A DNA stretch of 41,531 bases from Desulfobaculum bizertense DSM 18034. Its GTDB lineage: Bacteria > Desulfobacterota > Desulfovibrionia > Desulfovibrionales > Desulfovibrionaceae. Shown one piece after another: positions 41,467-41,531 of the stretch. Numbering within the stretch: the stretch's first letter is position 1; each line of letters opens with the position of its first letter. Position numbers and translations under genes: made by a program. The stretch is taken from assembly GCF_900167065.1 (NCBI RefSeq), contig NZ_FUYA01000002.1:1-41531 (forward strand), read 5' to 3'. The notes under the pieces are model-generated. The model did not search any database and was not told the DNA's origin. It saw nothing but the letters and a program-made list of their open reading frames with translations.

Positions 41467-41531
41467 GGGTCATTGGCTCAATTGGTAGAGCAGTGGACTC
41501 TTAATCCATTGGTTCGGGGTTCGAGTCCCTG
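41467..41531 (+). tRNA. tRNA-Lys(CUU), 3' end cut by the window
   Basis: The 65 nt present fold as a tRNA: acceptor strand GGGTCAT, D-arm GCTC-AATTGGTA-GAGC, anticodon arm GTGGA-CTCTTAA-TCCAT with anticodon CTT (reads AAG, Lys), variable loop TGGTT, and T-arm CGGGG-TTCGAGT-CCCTG. The last roughly 8 nt of the acceptor, plus any encoded CCA, lie outside the window. A TTGACA at 41402-41407 upstream could be a -35, but no clear -10 was found at the right spacing. A small GACGG-TACG-CCGTC hairpin (41443-41456) lies just upstream. Confidence 0.95.

Noticed and set aside
1-41531. CRISPR arrays, insertion sequences, prophage or integrase genes
   Set aside because: No regularly spaced direct repeats, transposase or phage-like genes were seen; the only repeats are the hairpin elements described.

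Overview
The window looks like an ordinary chromosomal stretch of a Gram-negative, anaerobic deltaproteobacterium of the Desulfovibrionales (Desulfovibrio-like). This is inferred from gene content: a Tol-Pal envelope system, a two-subunit glycine decarboxylase, a futalosine-pathway menaquinone gene (mqnC), a minimal SufC/SufB pair, a hemerythrin-tailed chemoreceptor and a pseudouridine synthase fused to dephospho-CoA kinase. No species can be named from the sequence alone. No phage, insertion sequence, integrase or CRISPR array was seen.

Layout. 1-3215 (minus): partial structured repeat, terminator, then an upp-uraA-SDR operon (uracil salvage and uptake plus a sugar-nucleotide epimerase-like protein). 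3216-3923: purine-rich, AT-rich spacer. 3924-6665 (plus): three consecutive small-molecule kinases (PfkB, APH-like, APS-kinase-like). 6865-13751 (plus): miaB, bifunctional-nuclease family protein, PHP phosphoesterase, then tolQ-tolR-tolA-tolB-pal and a strong terminator. 13845-14232: first full copy of the structured repeat. 14251-17282 (minus): hemerythrin chemoreceptor with its own sigma-28-type promoter, pgpA, maf. 17354-22612 (minus): lpd, gcvPB, gcvPA, gcvH and an orphan response regulator. 22768-23875 (plus): small membrane protein and HD-domain protein. 23924-24308: second full repeat copy. 24346-25023 (minus): PilZ protein. 25215-30442 (plus): unknown protein, RluD-CoaE fusion, rhomboid protease, sufC-sufB. 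30712-33597: YdjM-like membrane protein, a Cys-rich miniprotein, a small hypothetical, and a DnaJ/YkgJ/CoA-binding operon (minus). 33711-36491 (plus): mqnC and a soluble PAS histidine kinase. 36492-38063 (minus): MltC-like lytic transglycosylase and a small protein. 38267-39493 (plus): M24 peptidase. 39535-41373 (minus): DsbD. The window ends inside a tRNA-Lys(CUU) gene.

How it fits together. Most genes are housekeeping: nucleotide salvage, tRNA and rRNA modification, CoA, glycine catabolism with lipoyl proteins, Fe-S assembly, menaquinone synthesis, phosphatidylglycerol synthesis, murein turnover, and periplasmic thiol reduction. Signalling genes (PilZ, HD, CheY-like receiver, PAS kinase, hemerythrin chemoreceptor) are scattered between them.

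The most unusual signal is non-coding. A roughly 380-nt intergenic element made of eight hairpins in fixed order occurs twice in full (13845-14232 and 23924-24308) and once truncated by the window edge in the opposite orientation (1-130). Paired arms change together between copies, so base-paired structure appears to be maintained. Both full copies sit between the 3' ends of convergent genes. Other points worth a second look are the SDR lacking the catalytic Tyr/Lys pair, the three-kinase cassette, the compact hemerythrin chemoreceptor with a near-consensus sigma-28 promoter, the RluD-CoaE fusion, and a terminator that implies antisense transcription across the Cys-rich miniprotein gene.
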